From NCBI GenBank assembly GCA_048262455.1, contig JBLXFD010000003.1:162981-226980 (forward strand): a stretch of 64,000 nt of DNA. Reading direction: 5' to 3'. Of this stretch, positions 7,587 to 16,255 are shown piece after piece. The notes beneath the pieces were generated by a model. It made no database searches. It was not told the DNA's origin and worked only from the letters and a program-made list of their open reading frames with translations. A program made the position numbers and the translations under genes. Positions within the stretch are counted from its first letter, which is position 1; the number at the start of each line of letters is the position of its first letter. The stretch comes from Psychromarinibacter sp048262455. Its GTDB lineage: Bacteria > Pseudomonadota > Alphaproteobacteria > Rhodobacterales > Rhodobacteraceae.

Positions 7587-8852
7587 ATGGACTCGATACT
7601 CGTCAAAGGCGGCACCGCACTGAACGGCGACATTCCCATCGCGGGCGCCAAGAACGCCTGCCTCACCCTGATGCCGGCGACGCTGCTGTCCGAGGAGCCG
7701 CTGACGCTGACCAATGCGCCGCGGCTGTCGGACATCCGCACGATGACCGAGCTGCTGGCCTCGCTGGGCGCCGAGGTGACGCAGCTGCAGGACGGCCAGG
7801 TGCTGGCCATGTCCTCGCACGACATCTCGAACCTGTCGGCGGACTACAACATCGTCCGCAAGATGCGCGCCTCGATCCTGGTGCTGGGCCCGATGCTGGC
7901 CCGCTGCGGCGAGGCGCGGGTGTCGCTGCCGGGCGGCTGCGCCATCGGTGCCCGCCCCGTCGACCTGCACCTGCGCGGGCTGGAGGCGCTGGGCGCCAAC
8001 CTCGAGCTGCGTGACGGCTACGTCCACGCCAACGCCGGCAAGGGGCTGAAGGGCGCGGTGGTGGAGTTTCCCTTCGTCTCGGTGGGCGCCACAGAGAACG
8101 TGCTGCTGGCCGCCACCCTCGCCAAGGGCACCACGGTGCTGAAGAACGCGGCGCGCGAACCCGAGATCGTCGATCTTGCGCGGTGCCTCAGGAAGATGGG
8201 CGCACAGATCGAGGGCGAGGGCACCAGCACCATCACCGTCGAGGGCGTCGACCGCCTGCACGGCGCCACCCACCCGGTGGTGCCGGACCGGATCGAGCTG
8301 GGCACCTACATGCTGGCCCCCGCCGTCGCGGGCGGTACGGTGGAATGCCTCGGCGGCCGCATGGAACTGGTGCAGTCCTTCGCCGAGAAGCTGGACGAAT
8401 GCGGCGTGGACGTGGAGCAGACCGAGCGCGGGCTGAAGGTCTCGCGCCGCAACGGCCGGGTGCGTGCGGTCAATGTCGAGACCGCCCCCTTCCCCGGCTT
8501 CCCCACCGACCTGCAGGCGCAGATGATGGCGCTGATGTGCACCGCCGACGGGCAGAGCGTGCTGGAGGAGCGGATCTTCGAGAACCGCTTCATGCATGCG
8601 CCAGAACTGATGCGCATGGGCGCGCGGATCGACGTGCACGGCGGCACCGCCAAGGTCACCGGGATCGAGCGGCTGCGCGGCGCGCCGGTGATGGCGACGG
8701 ACCTGCGGGCCTCGGTCTCGCTGATCCTCGCCGGGCTGGCGGCGGCGGGCGAGACCCGGGTCAGCCGGGTCTACCACCTCGATCGCGGCTACGAGCGCGT
8801 GGTCGAGAAGCTGTCGGGCGTCGGCGCCACCATCGAGCGGGTCAGCGAATGA
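7587..8852 (+). CDS. murA: UDP-N-acetylglucosamine 1-carboxyvinyltransferase
   Basis: A 421-residue cytoplasmic enzyme for the first committed step of peptidoglycan synthesis, transferring enolpyruvate from PEP to UDP-GlcNAc. The AGAKNA motif carries Lys22 and Asn23; the mobile loop LPGGCAIGARP carries the reactive Cys118 that fosfomycin alkylates, so this copy is of the sensitive type. Full family length. It overlaps the following DUF2948 gene by four bases. Confidence 0.98.
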   Translation: MDSILVKGGTALNGDIPIAGAKNACLTLMPATLLSEEPLTLTNAPRLSDIRTMTELLASLGAEVTQLQDGQVLAMSSHDISNLSADYNIVRKMRASILVLGPMLARCGEARVSLPGGCAIGARPVDLHLRGLEALGANLELRDGYVHANAGKGLKGAVVEFPFVSVGATENVLLAATLAKGTTVLKNAAREPEIVDLARCLRKMGAQIEGEGTSTITVEGVDRLHGATHPVVPDRIELGTYMLAPAVAGGTVECLGGRMELVQSFAEKLDECGVDVEQTERGLKVSRRNGRVRAVNVETAPFPGFPTDLQAQMMALMCTADGQSVLEERIFENRFMHAPELMRMGARIDVHGGTAKVTGIERLRGAPVMATDLRASVSLILAGLAAAGETRVSRVYHLDRGYERVVEKLSGVGATIERVSE

Positions 8853-9325
8853 GCGACGCCCGCTTCGAGGACGCCGGCGACGCGCCGCTGGCGCTGAAGG
8901 CGCGCAGCCCCGAGGATCTGCCGGTGATCGCGGCGCTGGTGCAGGACGCGGTCTTCCCGGCCACCGAGATGCGCTGGCTGCCGCGGGAGCGGCGTTTTGC
9001 CCTGCTGCTGAACCGGTTCCGCTGGGAAGACGCCGGGTCCGCGCAGGCAAGCCGGCGCGACTTCGAGCGGGTGCGCGCGCTGCTGGTGGTGGACGAGGTG
9101 ATGAAGGTGTCGAGCCAGGGGCTGGACCGGTCCGACAAGGACCTGATCCTGTCGCTGCTGTCGCTGGAGTTCGTGCCCGGCGAGGACGGCACCGGGCGGC
9201 TGGAGCTGGTGCTGGCCGGCGACGGCGGCATCGCGCTGGAGGTGGAGGCGCTGGAGGTGACGTTGAAGGACGTCACCCGCCCCTACATCGCCCCCTCCGG
9301 CAAGGCGCCGGCCCACCCGGACTAA
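8849..9325 (+). CDS. DUF2948 family protein
   Basis: A 158-residue protein recognised as the alphaproteobacterial DUF2948 family by features such as EDLPVIAALVQDAVFPATEM, the WLPRERRFALLLNRFRWED stretch and an acidic-to-hydrophobic C-terminal part ending EALEVTLKDVTRPYIAPSG. No signal peptide or membrane segment, so cytoplasmic. The start codon overlaps the murA stop (ATGA), meaning translational coupling. Function unknown; the link to cell-wall synthesis is by position only. Confidence 0.8.
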   Translation: MSDARFEDAGDAPLALKARSPEDLPVIAALVQDAVFPATEMRWLPRERRFALLLNRFRWEDAGSAQASRRDFERVRALLVVDEVMKVSSQGLDRSDKDLILSLLSLEFVPGEDGTGRLELVLAGDGGIALEVEALEVTLKDVTRPYIAPSGKAPAHPD

Positions 9326-9344
9326 GGCCGGGGGGGCCACGGCG

Positions 9345-10667
9345 CTACAGCGTCGGACGGCTCTGCAGCAGCGGCATCACGTCGGCCATCTCCGGCCCCC
9401 GCGCCCGCCCGGTCACGGCCTGGCGCAGCGGCATGAACAGCTGCCGGCCCTTGCGGCCGGTCGCCTCCTTCACCGCCGCGGTCCATTCCCCCCAGGTCTC
9501 CGGCCCGTAGGGCGGCTCTCCCAGCAGGGCCAGCGCCTGTTCGGCGAAGGCGCGGTCCTCGGGGTCCAGCACCGGCGCCGCCGCGCCGTCGCGGAACAGC
9601 TGCCACCAGCCGGCGATGTCGGCGCGGGTGGTGATGTTCTCGCGCACCACGGCCCAGAAGCGTTCCGCGTGCTCGTCGGGAACGCCCGCTGCCTGCAGGT
9701 CGCCGCGCACCGCCTCCAGCGGCAGCGTGCCGAGGTAGCGGGCGGTCAGGGGAAACAGGTCCTCCACGTCGAACTTGGTGGGGGCGGCGCCGAAACGGGC
9801 GATGTCGAACCCCTCCACCAGTTCATCCAGCGAGCCGCGCAACTCTACCGGGTCGGACGAGCCCAGCCGGGCCATCAGCGACAGCAGCGCCATCGGCTCC
9901 ACCCCCCGGTCGCGCAGGTCGCGCAGGGCCAGGGTGCCCAGCCGCTTCGACAGCGCCTCGCCCTGCGGGCCGGTCAGCAGCGAGTGGTGGGCAAAGCTGG
10001 GAACGCCGCCGCCCAGAGCCTCGATGATCTGGATCTGCGTCGCGGTATTGGTGACGTGGTCCGAGCCGCGCACCACGTGGGTCACGCCCATCTCGACGTC
10101 GTCCACCACCGAGGCCAGCGTGTACAGCACCTGCCCGTCGCCCCGGATCAGCACCGGGTCAGAGACGCTGGCGGCGTCGATCGACACGTCGCCGAGGATG
10201 CCGTCGTTCCACTCGATCCGCGCGTGGTCCAGCTTGAAGCGCCAGTGGCCGGAGCGGTCGGCGCGCAGCCGCTCCTTCTCTTCGTCGGACAAGTTCAGCG
10301 CGGCGCGGTCGTAGACCGGCGGGCGGCCCATGTTCAGCTGCTTCTTGCGCTTGAGGTCCAGCTCTGTCGGGGTCTCGAAAGCCTCGTAGAACCGCCCCTT
10401 TTCCCGCAGCGTGTCCGCGGCGGCGGCGTAGCGGTCCAGCCGGTCAGACTGCCTCTCGATCCGGTCCCAGGTCAGGCCCAGCCACTCCAGGTCCTGCTGG
10501 ATCGCGTCCGCGTACTCCTGCTTGGACCGCTCGAGATCGGTGTCGTCGAGCCGCAGGATGAAGCTGCCCCCGGCCTTGCGCGCGATCAGGTAGTTGAACA
10601 GCGCGGTGCGCAGGTTCCCGACGTGCAGGTATCCGGTGGGCGAAGGGGCGAAACGGGTGGTGGTCAT
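9345..10667 (-). CDS. gltX: Glutamate--tRNA ligase (short GltX paralogue type)
   Basis: A 440-residue class I aminoacyl-tRNA synthetase. The HIGH-like signature is PSPTGYLHVGN near the N-terminus and the KMSKS-like loop is ALSKRLGT. The anticodon-binding helical domain fills the last ~130 residues. The length is shorter than the usual ~465-470 GltX, and HVGN replaces HIGG; alphaproteobacteria often carry two GltX proteins of differing tRNA preference, and this looks like the shorter one. The start at 10667 is set by MTTTRFAPSPTG; the frame stays open upstream into a repeat. Whether it charges tRNA-Glu or misacylates tRNA-Gln cannot be told here. Confidence 0.92.
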   Translation of the reverse strand: MTTTRFAPSPTGYLHVGNLRTALFNYLIARKAGGSFILRLDDTDLERSKQEYADAIQQDLEWLGLTWDRIERQSDRLDRYAAAADTLREKGRFYEAFETPTELDLKRKKQLNMGRPPVYDRAALNLSDEEKERLRADRSGHWRFKLDHARIEWNDGILGDVSIDAASVSDPVLIRGDGQVLYTLASVVDDVEMGVTHVVRGSDHVTNTATQIQIIEALGGGVPSFAHHSLLTGPQGEALSKRLGTLALRDLRDRGVEPMALLSLMARLGSSDPVELRGSLDELVEGFDIARFGAAPTKFDVEDLFPLTARYLGTLPLEAVRGDLQAAGVPDEHAERFWAVVRENITTRADIAGWWQLFRDGAAAPVLDPEDRAFAEQALALLGEPPYGPETWGEWTAAVKEATGRKGRQLFMPLRQAVTGRARGPEMADVMPLLQSRPTL

Positions 10668-10755
10668 GGGCGGCTCCTGTTCCGGCAGGCGTGTTGCACA
10701 GGGGGGGGCGATTGTCCATCGGGGCGTTTGGGGACTGTGGAGCAGCAGAGGGCTT

Positions 10756-10911
10756 GCGCCCGTTCGTGGGTGGGCGTTCCAGCCGCTGGGGGCCCTCACT
10801 TTATGGCTCCGCCACGTCTTCGCTCCACCCCCGCGCATACGGCAACGAAGCGCCCGCCCGGCGGACGGTCGGGCGCTGGCCCGGCGGCGCTGCGCGCCTT
10901 GCTCCGGGCCG
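10756..10911 (+). repeat. Structured intergenic repeat, subfamily A, copy 1
   Basis: Fills most of the 306-bp gap between gltX and the next small frame. The 121-bp body (10756-10876) is bounded by near-complementary ends, GCGCCCGTTCGT and ACGGTCGGGCGC (10 of 12 pair). It also has local hairpins (GCGCCC 10756-10761 with GGGCGT 10772-10777; GCGCCCG 10850-10856 with CGGGCGC 10870-10876), a CTTTAT core at 10799-10804, and a tail hairpin GGCCCGG/CCGGGCC (10878-10910). The same design recurs at eight other places in this window. Confidence 0.8.
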
Positions 10912-10973
10912 GGCGCTTTCCGCCGAAACTAAAACCCTCTATGCCGATCCCTTGCCCCGTGGCATTCTTCAGC

Positions 10974-11141
10974 ATGGACCCCGTCACCCTCGGCTACTAC
11001 GCCGCCGTCTGCGCGGCTCTCACCGCCGCCGGGCCGCGCCTCGGCCGGCTGGTGCTGCGGCTGGCCATCGGCGCGGGCGTCGGCCTTGTCGCCGCCGCGC
11101 TGCTGCCCCTGCTGCGCGACGCCGCGCCGCTTTACCCCTGA
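10974..11141 (+). CDS. Small putative membrane protein
   Basis: A 55-residue frame with two hydrophobic stretches (about residues 6-20 and 28-46, the second rich in G, V, A and L), suggesting a small integral membrane protein. There is no strong ribosome-binding site: an in-frame ATG lies 33 bases upstream at 10941, also poorly preceded. It sits between repeat A1 and the saccharopine dehydrogenase gene, 57 bases before the latter. No function known; possible but not certain gene. Confidence 0.45.
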   Translation: MDPVTLGYYAAVCAALTAAGPRLGRLVLRLAIGAGVGLVAAALLPLLRDAAPLYP

Positions 11142-11198
11142 GGCTTGACCGCCGCCCGCGCCTGCGCGACCACTGCCTCACACGCAGGAGAGAAGCGC

Positions 11199-12251
11199 AT
11201 GACGCATCTGTGGGTCCGCGCCGAGCCGCGCGCCGAGGAACGCCGGGTCGGCCTGACCCCCGAGGGCGCCGCCGCGCTGCTGGCGCAGGGCATGCGGGTG
11301 ACGGTGGAACGCAGCGACGCCCGCGCCATCCCCATCGCCGCCTACGAGGCCGCGGGCTGCGAGATCGCCGAGGCCCACGGCTGGACAGAGGCCCCGGAAG
11401 ACGCCTTCGTCTTCGGCCTGAAGGAGCTGCGGGACGACGGAACCCCGCTGCGCCACCGGCACATCATGTTCGGCCACGCCTACAAGGGCCAGCCGGACGG
11501 CCGCCGGCTGCTGAAGCGGTTCCGCGACGGGGGCGGGACGCTCTATGACCTCGAATACCTTGTGGACAGCGACGGCCGCCGGGTCGCCGCCTTCGGCTAC
11601 TGGGCCGGCTACGCGGGGGCGGCGGTGGCGCTGAAATGCCTCGCGGCGCAGGCGCGCGGGGGGATCTGCGCACCGCTCACCGACTACCCGGATGCAGCCG
11701 CGCTGGTGGCGGAGGTGCGGGCGGAACTGGCGCAGGTCGGTGCGGCGCCTGCGGTGCTGGTGATCGGCGCCAGGGGCCGGGTCGGCAGCGGCGCCCGCGC
11801 CTTCTGCGCCGAAACCGGGCTTCGCACCACCGACTGGGACCTGCCCGAGACCGCCCACGGCGGCCCCTTCCCCGAGGTGCTGCAGCACGAGGTCTTCCTG
11901 AACTGCATCCTCGCCGCGCCGGGCTGCCCGGTCTTCGTGCCCGCCTCGGCCGCCACCGCTCCGCGCCGGCTGCGGGTGATCGGCGACATCGCCTGCGATC
12001 CCTCCAGCGCCTTCTCGCCGGTGAAGGTCTATGACCGGGTGACCGACTGGCAGGCGCCGGCGCTGCGGGTGTCGGGGGCGCCGCCGCTGGATGTCACGGC
12101 GATCGACAACCTGCCTTCGCTGCTGCCGTTGGAAGCCTCGCAGGACTACGCGGCGCAGTTGCTGCCATGGCTGATGGCGCTGGACCGGCCGGACCAGCCC
12201 GGCGCCGGCGTCTGGGCGCGGGCGGAAGCCACGTTTCGCCGGCACCTCTGA
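11199..12251 (+). CDS. Saccharopine dehydrogenase (NAD+, L-lysine-forming type)
   Basis: A 350-residue enzyme of the alanine dehydrogenase/saccharopine dehydrogenase superfamily. The N-terminal domain begins LWVRAEPRAEERRVGLTPEG, the typical family opening. The dinucleotide-binding loop is VLVIGARGRVGSGARAF near residue 185, and the C-terminal lobe includes DNLPSLLPLEAS. It interconverts saccharopine with lysine and 2-oxoglutarate. A bacterium that also has dapB (25796-26608) makes lysine through diaminopimelate, so this enzyme more likely acts in lysine catabolism or on an analogue. Its own GCAGGAGAG ribosome site precedes the ATG. Confidence 0.88.
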   Translation: MTHLWVRAEPRAEERRVGLTPEGAAALLAQGMRVTVERSDARAIPIAAYEAAGCEIAEAHGWTEAPEDAFVFGLKELRDDGTPLRHRHIMFGHAYKGQPDGRRLLKRFRDGGGTLYDLEYLVDSDGRRVAAFGYWAGYAGAAVALKCLAAQARGGICAPLTDYPDAAALVAEVRAELAQVGAAPAVLVIGARGRVGSGARAFCAETGLRTTDWDLPETAHGGPFPEVLQHEVFLNCILAAPGCPVFVPASAATAPRRLRVIGDIACDPSSAFSPVKVYDRVTDWQAPALRVSGAPPLDVTAIDNLPSLLPLEASQDYAAQLLPWLMALDRPDQPGAGVWARAEATFRRHL

Positions 12252-12255
12252 GCGG

Positions 12256-12645
12256 TCAGAGAAAGTCCTGCTCGGCCTCGCTTACGTCGACGCCGAGTTT
12301 CTCCAGCCCGTCCTCGAGGTAGTCGGGCAGCATCGGGATCCCCAGAAGGTAGTCGGCGGTCCGCAGCCCGTGCTCCTCCGAGGCGGTGCGCAGCGCCTCG
12401 TCCCATTCCTCCGGCTCGAAGGTCTCGCGGCCAATCCACATGATCGCCACCAGTTCGATGCGCTCGTCCTCGGGAAGCCGTTCGATGAAGGCGCGCAGCT
12501 CTGCCTCGGTGGCATCGCCGCGCCGGGCTTCGAGGATGGAGTCCGCGTCGATCGCATCGCCGGGCCGGTCCCAGCGCCCCACCTTCGCGTCGATCTCGCG
12601 GGCGCGGTAGATCACGTGCACGACGCGCCGGGGCGATATCTGCAT
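12256..12645 (-). CDS. DUF3775 domain-containing protein
   Basis: A 129-residue acidic cytoplasmic protein. Recognisable DUF3775 features are the N-terminal VVHVIYRAREIDAKV, the central LRAFIERLPEDERIELVAIMWIGR and the C-terminal LGIPMLPDYLEDGLEKLG. The start at 12645 is supported by GAGGAGCAG just upstream; an earlier in-frame start at 12669 lacks one. It is convergent with the saccharopine dehydrogenase, five bases apart. Function unknown. Confidence 0.8.
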   Translation of the reverse strand: MQISPRRVVHVIYRAREIDAKVGRWDRPGDAIDADSILEARRGDATEAELRAFIERLPEDERIELVAIMWIGRETFEPEEWDEALRTASEEHGLRTADYLLGIPMLPDYLEDGLEKLGVDVSEAEQDFL

Positions 12646-12744
12646 GCTGCTCCTCCTCGGTGGGCCCACTATGGGGCCAGCGCCGGGGGTGCGGCAATGG
12701 CTATTGCTGAGGGGTGGTTGGGGGGTGGTCGCAACAGAGGGTCA

Positions 12745-12901
12745 GCGCCCGTCCGTGGGTGGGCGCCCCTGCCGCCGGTGGTCGCCGCTTTATCTCACCG
12801 CCACATCCTCGCTCCACTCCCGCGCAAACGGTGAGGAAGCGCCCGCCCGGGGGACGGACGGGCGCTGGCCCGGCGGCGCTGCGCGCCTTTGTTCCGGGCC
12901 G
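12745..12901 (+). repeat. Structured intergenic repeat, subfamily A, copy 2
   Basis: Occupies the 286-bp gap between the DUF3775 gene and rmuC. The 121-bp body (12745-12865) has perfectly complementary 12-nt ends (GCGCCCGTCCGT and ACGGACGGGCGC), inner hairpins (GCGCCC 12745-12750 with GGGCGC 12761-12766), the CTTTAT core (12788-12793), and a tail hairpin GGCCCGG 12867-12873 with CCGGGCC 12894-12900. About 80% identical to copy A1 and the same length. Confidence 0.8.
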
Positions 12902-12931
12902 GGTGCTCTTGCCCGCGATGCGATGCCTCTC

Positions 12932-14350
12932 CTAGCTGTCGCCAAGCTCCAGTTCGGCCGGCCGATCCGCCTCGGCCGACAGCGCCCGCGGCTCCACCGT
13001 GACGCCATCCGGCGCGGCCAGCGGGTCTTTCGCCGCCACCACCCCCATCGCCTCGAACTTCCGCGCCGAGGGCAGCACCCGCGATTCCATCGAGCCCACC
13101 GCCCGGTTGTAATGCTCCACCGACTGGCTCAGCGTCCGCCCCACCTTGCCGAGGTGCCCGGCAAAAACCCCCAGCCGGTCGTACAGCTCGCGCGCCTGCT
13201 TCTGCACCTCGGCGGCATTGGCGGCCATCTTCTCCTGCTGCCAGCCGTAGGCGATGGCCTTGACCAGCGCCATCAAGGTGGTGGGTGTGGCGATCAGCAC
13301 CTTGTTGCGGAAGGCGTATTCGATCAGGTCGGGGTCGCACTCGGCCGCCGCGGCGACGAAGGTTTCGCCGGGGATGAACATCACCACGAAGTCCGGCGTC
13401 GTCTCGATGCTGTCCTGGTAGGACTTCGACGCGAGGTTCTTCACATGCGCACGCACCTGCGCGGCGTGGCGGCGGATGTGGCCCTGCTGCTCGTCGGGGC
13501 CCTCGCAGTCGATGGCGTCGAGGTAGGCCTCCAGCGGGGTCTTGGCGTCGATGACGATGGTCTTGCCGCCGGGAATGTTCACCACCGCGTCGGGACGGCG
13601 GGCGCCGGCCTCGGTGTCGATCTGCTGCTCCATGCGGTAGTCGACGTGGTCGGTCATCCCGGCCATCTCGAAGACCTGCCGCAGCTGCATCTCGCCCCAG
13701 CGCCCGCGGGTCTTGGGCGCGCGCAGGGCCTGCACCAGCTTGCGGGTCTCCTGCCCCAGCGCCACGTGCTGCTGGCTCAGCTGCTCTACCTGCGTGCGGA
13801 TCGCGCCGTAGGCGTCCTGCCGGGCCTTCTCGATCTCCTGGATCCGGTGGTCGAAGGCCCCCAGCTTTTCTGCCAGCGGCTTTACCATGTTCTCGATCGC
13901 CGTCTGGCGGGTGGTCAGGTCGTGGCCGGCCTCGGCGCTGTGCTTGCGGAAGCGTTCCGAGACGAGGCCCAGGAAGTTCTCGGAGTTGCTCTTGAGGACC
14001 GAGCCCGCGAGGCTTTCGAACTTCTCCTCCACCTCCTTCTTCAGGGTGGTGATCTCGGACAGCCGCTCTGCGTGGTGCTCGCGCAGGCTTTTCATCTCCT
14101 GCTCCAGCCGCCCCCGCTCCAGCTGCTCGGCGCGGTAGCGGTCGTCCAGCGCCCTTCGCTCCTGCTCCAGCGGTTCGACCCGACCCGCCTGCGCCTCGGC
14201 CAGCGTCAGCCGGTGGCGCAGGTCGGCGGCCTCGCCCTGGCTTTGCACCAGCCGCCGCGCGGTGCCGGCGCGCAGCACGAGGACGGCGACCAGAAGGAAC
14301 AGCAGCACCGCGCAGGCAGCGGTCAGGATGACGGGATCCAGGGGCATCAC
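12932..14350 (-). CDS. rmuC: DNA recombination protein RmuC
   Basis: A 472-residue protein. An N-terminal membrane anchor (about residues 8-27) is followed by a long coiled coil (about 30-150, rich in E, R, L and Q heptads) and the RmuC nuclease-like domain (about 180-400; GRWGEMQLRQVFEMAGM, IDAKTPLEAYLDAI and FMFIPGE-type motifs, here VVMFIPGETFVAAA). RmuC limits inversions at short inverted repeats. That is of interest here because a 16-bp perfect inverted repeat lies at the mutL start and structured repeats flank the gene. Same strand as mutL, 24 bases apart. Confidence 0.95.
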   Translation of the reverse strand: MMPLDPVILTAACAVLLFLLVAVLVLRAGTARRLVQSQGEAADLRHRLTLAEAQAGRVEPLEQERRALDDRYRAEQLERGRLEQEMKSLREHHAERLSEITTLKKEVEEKFESLAGSVLKSNSENFLGLVSERFRKHSAEAGHDLTTRQTAIENMVKPLAEKLGAFDHRIQEIEKARQDAYGAIRTQVEQLSQQHVALGQETRKLVQALRAPKTRGRWGEMQLRQVFEMAGMTDHVDYRMEQQIDTEAGARRPDAVVNIPGGKTIVIDAKTPLEAYLDAIDCEGPDEQQGHIRRHAAQVRAHVKNLASKSYQDSIETTPDFVVMFIPGETFVAAAAECDPDLIEYAFRNKVLIATPTTLMALVKAIAYGWQQEKMAANAAEVQKQARELYDRLGVFAGHLGKVGRTLSQSVEHYNRAVGSMESRVLPSARKFEAMGVVAAKDPLAAPDGVTVEPRALSAEADRPAELELGDS

Positions 14351-14374
14351 TCACTCCACACGAAAAAGGACGGT

Positions 14375-16210
14375 CTAGCGCCGCCCGAACAGCTTCTCGA
14401 TGTCGGCCAGCTTCAGCTCCACGTAAGTGGGCCGGCCGTGGTTGCACTGGCCCGAGTGGGGCGTCGCCTCCATCTCGCGCAGCAGGGCGTTCATCTCCTC
14501 GCCGGTCATGCGCCGGCCCGAGCGGACAGAGCCGTGGCAGGCGACACGCGACAGCACCGCCTCGATGCGGGCGCGCAGGCTCTCGCTTTCGCCGAGGTCG
14601 TCCAGCTCGTCGAGGATGTCGCGCAGCATGGCGCCGGCATCCACCGGGCCCAGCAGCGCCGGGGTCTCGCGCACCGCGACGGCGCCGGGGCCGAAGGGTT
14701 CGATGGTCAGGCCGAGGCGTCCGAGGTCATCGGCGAGGTCCAGCAGGCGGCGGGCGTCGTCGGAGGACAGCTCCACCACCTCGGGGATCAGCAGCGCCTG
14801 CGCGGCGACGCCGTTGCCCGCCATCTGGCGCTTGAGCTTCTCGTAGACCAGCCGTTCGTGCGCCGCGTGCTGGTCGACGATGACCATGCCGTCGGCGGTC
14901 TGGGCGATGATGTAGTTCTCGTGCACCTGCCCGCGCGCGGCACCGAGGGGGTGGTCGTCGCGGGGCGCGGTCTCGGGCGCGGCGGGTTCGACCCGGGCGG
15001 CGGGGGCGGCGGGTTCGGCAAAGCCCCAGGGCGCCTGGGCGGCATGCGCCGTGCGCAGCGCCCCCTGCGAGGGGCGGTCCATCTGGTAGACGCGCGGCGG
15101 GCCGGGCGGCGGGCCCTCGGGCCGCAGCGCGCCCAGCGTGGCGGCGGCGACGGTGGTGGCGGCGCGGTGCCCGGCCTCGGCCAGCGCGTGGCGCAGGCCC
15201 GAGACGATCAGCCCGCGCGCGATGCCCGGCTCGCGGAACCGCACCTCGGATTTGGCCGGGTGCACGTTCACGTCCACCAGGTGCGGATCGCAGTCGAGAA
15301 ACAGCACGGCGGCGGGGTGCCGGTCGCGGCTGAGGAAATCCGAATACGCCGCCCGCAGCGCCCCCAACAGCATCCGGTCCCGCACCGGGCGGCCGTTGAC
15401 GAACAGGTACTGCTGGGTGGAAGAGCCGCGCGAATAGGTCGGCAGCGCCGCATAGCCGGTCAGCGCCAGCGCCTCGCGCCGGGCATCCAGCCGCAGGGCG
15501 TTCTCGGCGAAATCGGCGCCGATGATCCGCGACAGCCGGCGGTGCAGCGCGTCGAACATGTCGCCGGTCTCGGCCTCGGCGCGGAAGGTCACGCGGCCCT
15601 CGCCGCCGCCGGTGCAGTCGCGCAGGGTGAACCCGGTGAAGGGCTCGGCCATGGCCAGCCGCTTGACCACCTCGGCGATCGCCTGCGCCTCTGCCCGGTC
15701 CGAGCGCAGGAACTTCAGCCGCGCGGGGGTGGCGTGGAAGATGTCGCGCAGTTCCACCACGGTGCCGGCGTTCAGCGCGGCGGGGCGCACCGGTTCGATC
15801 CGGCCGCCGTTGACGGCGATGCGCGCGGCCTCGGCCCCGTGACGCGAGGTGATGGTCAGCCGCCCCACCGCGCCCAGCGAAGGCAGCGCCTCGCCCCGGA
15901 AGCCGAAGGAGTGGATGTTCAGAAGGTCGGTGCCGTCGATTTTCGACGTGGCATGCCGCGACAGCGCCAGCGGCAGTTCCTCTGCCGAGATACCGTGGCC
16001 GTCGTCGGTGACGCGGATCAGGGTCTTGCCGCCGTCGGCCACCGCGATCTCGATCCGCCGCGCGCCGGCGTCCAGGGCGTTCTCCACCAGTTCCTTGACG
16101 GCGGATGCCGGACGTTCGACCACCTCGCCGGCGGCGATGCGGTTGATGGCGCCTTCGTCCAGCTGACGAATGGCGTTGCGAGGGCTTATATGGGGGTCGG
16201 GCGCGTGCAT
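14375..16210 (-). CDS. mutL: DNA mismatch repair endonuclease MutL
   Basis: A 611-residue mismatch-repair mediator. The N-terminal GHKL ATPase shows ENALDAGA, DDGHGI and GFRGEALPS. A proline/alanine-rich linker (about residues 340-420) precedes the C-terminal dimerisation domain, which carries DQHAAHERLVYE, matching the DQHA(X)2E(X)4E endonuclease motif near residue 443, so this MutL probably nicks DNA itself. The ATG at 16210 lies inside a 16-bp perfect hairpin whose loop holds the AGG/GGTGG ribosome-site candidate; a GTG start 21 bases upstream is possible. Confidence 0.96.
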   Translation of the reverse strand: MHAPDPHISPRNAIRQLDEGAINRIAAGEVVERPASAVKELVENALDAGARRIEIAVADGGKTLIRVTDDGHGISAEELPLALSRHATSKIDGTDLLNIHSFGFRGEALPSLGAVGRLTITSRHGAEAARIAVNGGRIEPVRPAALNAGTVVELRDIFHATPARLKFLRSDRAEAQAIAEVVKRLAMAEPFTGFTLRDCTGGGEGRVTFRAEAETGDMFDALHRRLSRIIGADFAENALRLDARREALALTGYAALPTYSRGSSTQQYLFVNGRPVRDRMLLGALRAAYSDFLSRDRHPAAVLFLDCDPHLVDVNVHPAKSEVRFREPGIARGLIVSGLRHALAEAGHRAATTVAAATLGALRPEGPPPGPPRVYQMDRPSQGALRTAHAAQAPWGFAEPAAPAARVEPAAPETAPRDDHPLGAARGQVHENYIIAQTADGMVIVDQHAAHERLVYEKLKRQMAGNGVAAQALLIPEVVELSSDDARRLLDLADDLGRLGLTIEPFGPGAVAVRETPALLGPVDAGAMLRDILDELDDLGESESLRARIEAVLSRVACHGSVRSGRRMTGEEMNALLREMEATPHSGQCNHGRPTYVELKLADIEKLFGRR

Positions 16211-16239
16211 GCCACCAGACCTAGCATGCACGCGCCCGA
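16197..16239 (-). promoter_or_regulatory. Perfect 16-bp hairpin covering the mutL start codon
   Basis: Positions 16197-16212 and 16224-16239 are exact reverse complements (16 of 16) around an 11-nt loop. On the transcribed (minus) strand the loop contains the likely Shine-Dalgarno bases and one arm contains the mutL ATG (16208-16210). No T-run follows, so it is a weak candidate terminator. It could lower mutL translation or act as a protein-binding palindrome. Structure seen; function inferred. Confidence 0.7.
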
Positions 16240-16255
16240 TTCTGAAATGCGAAAT

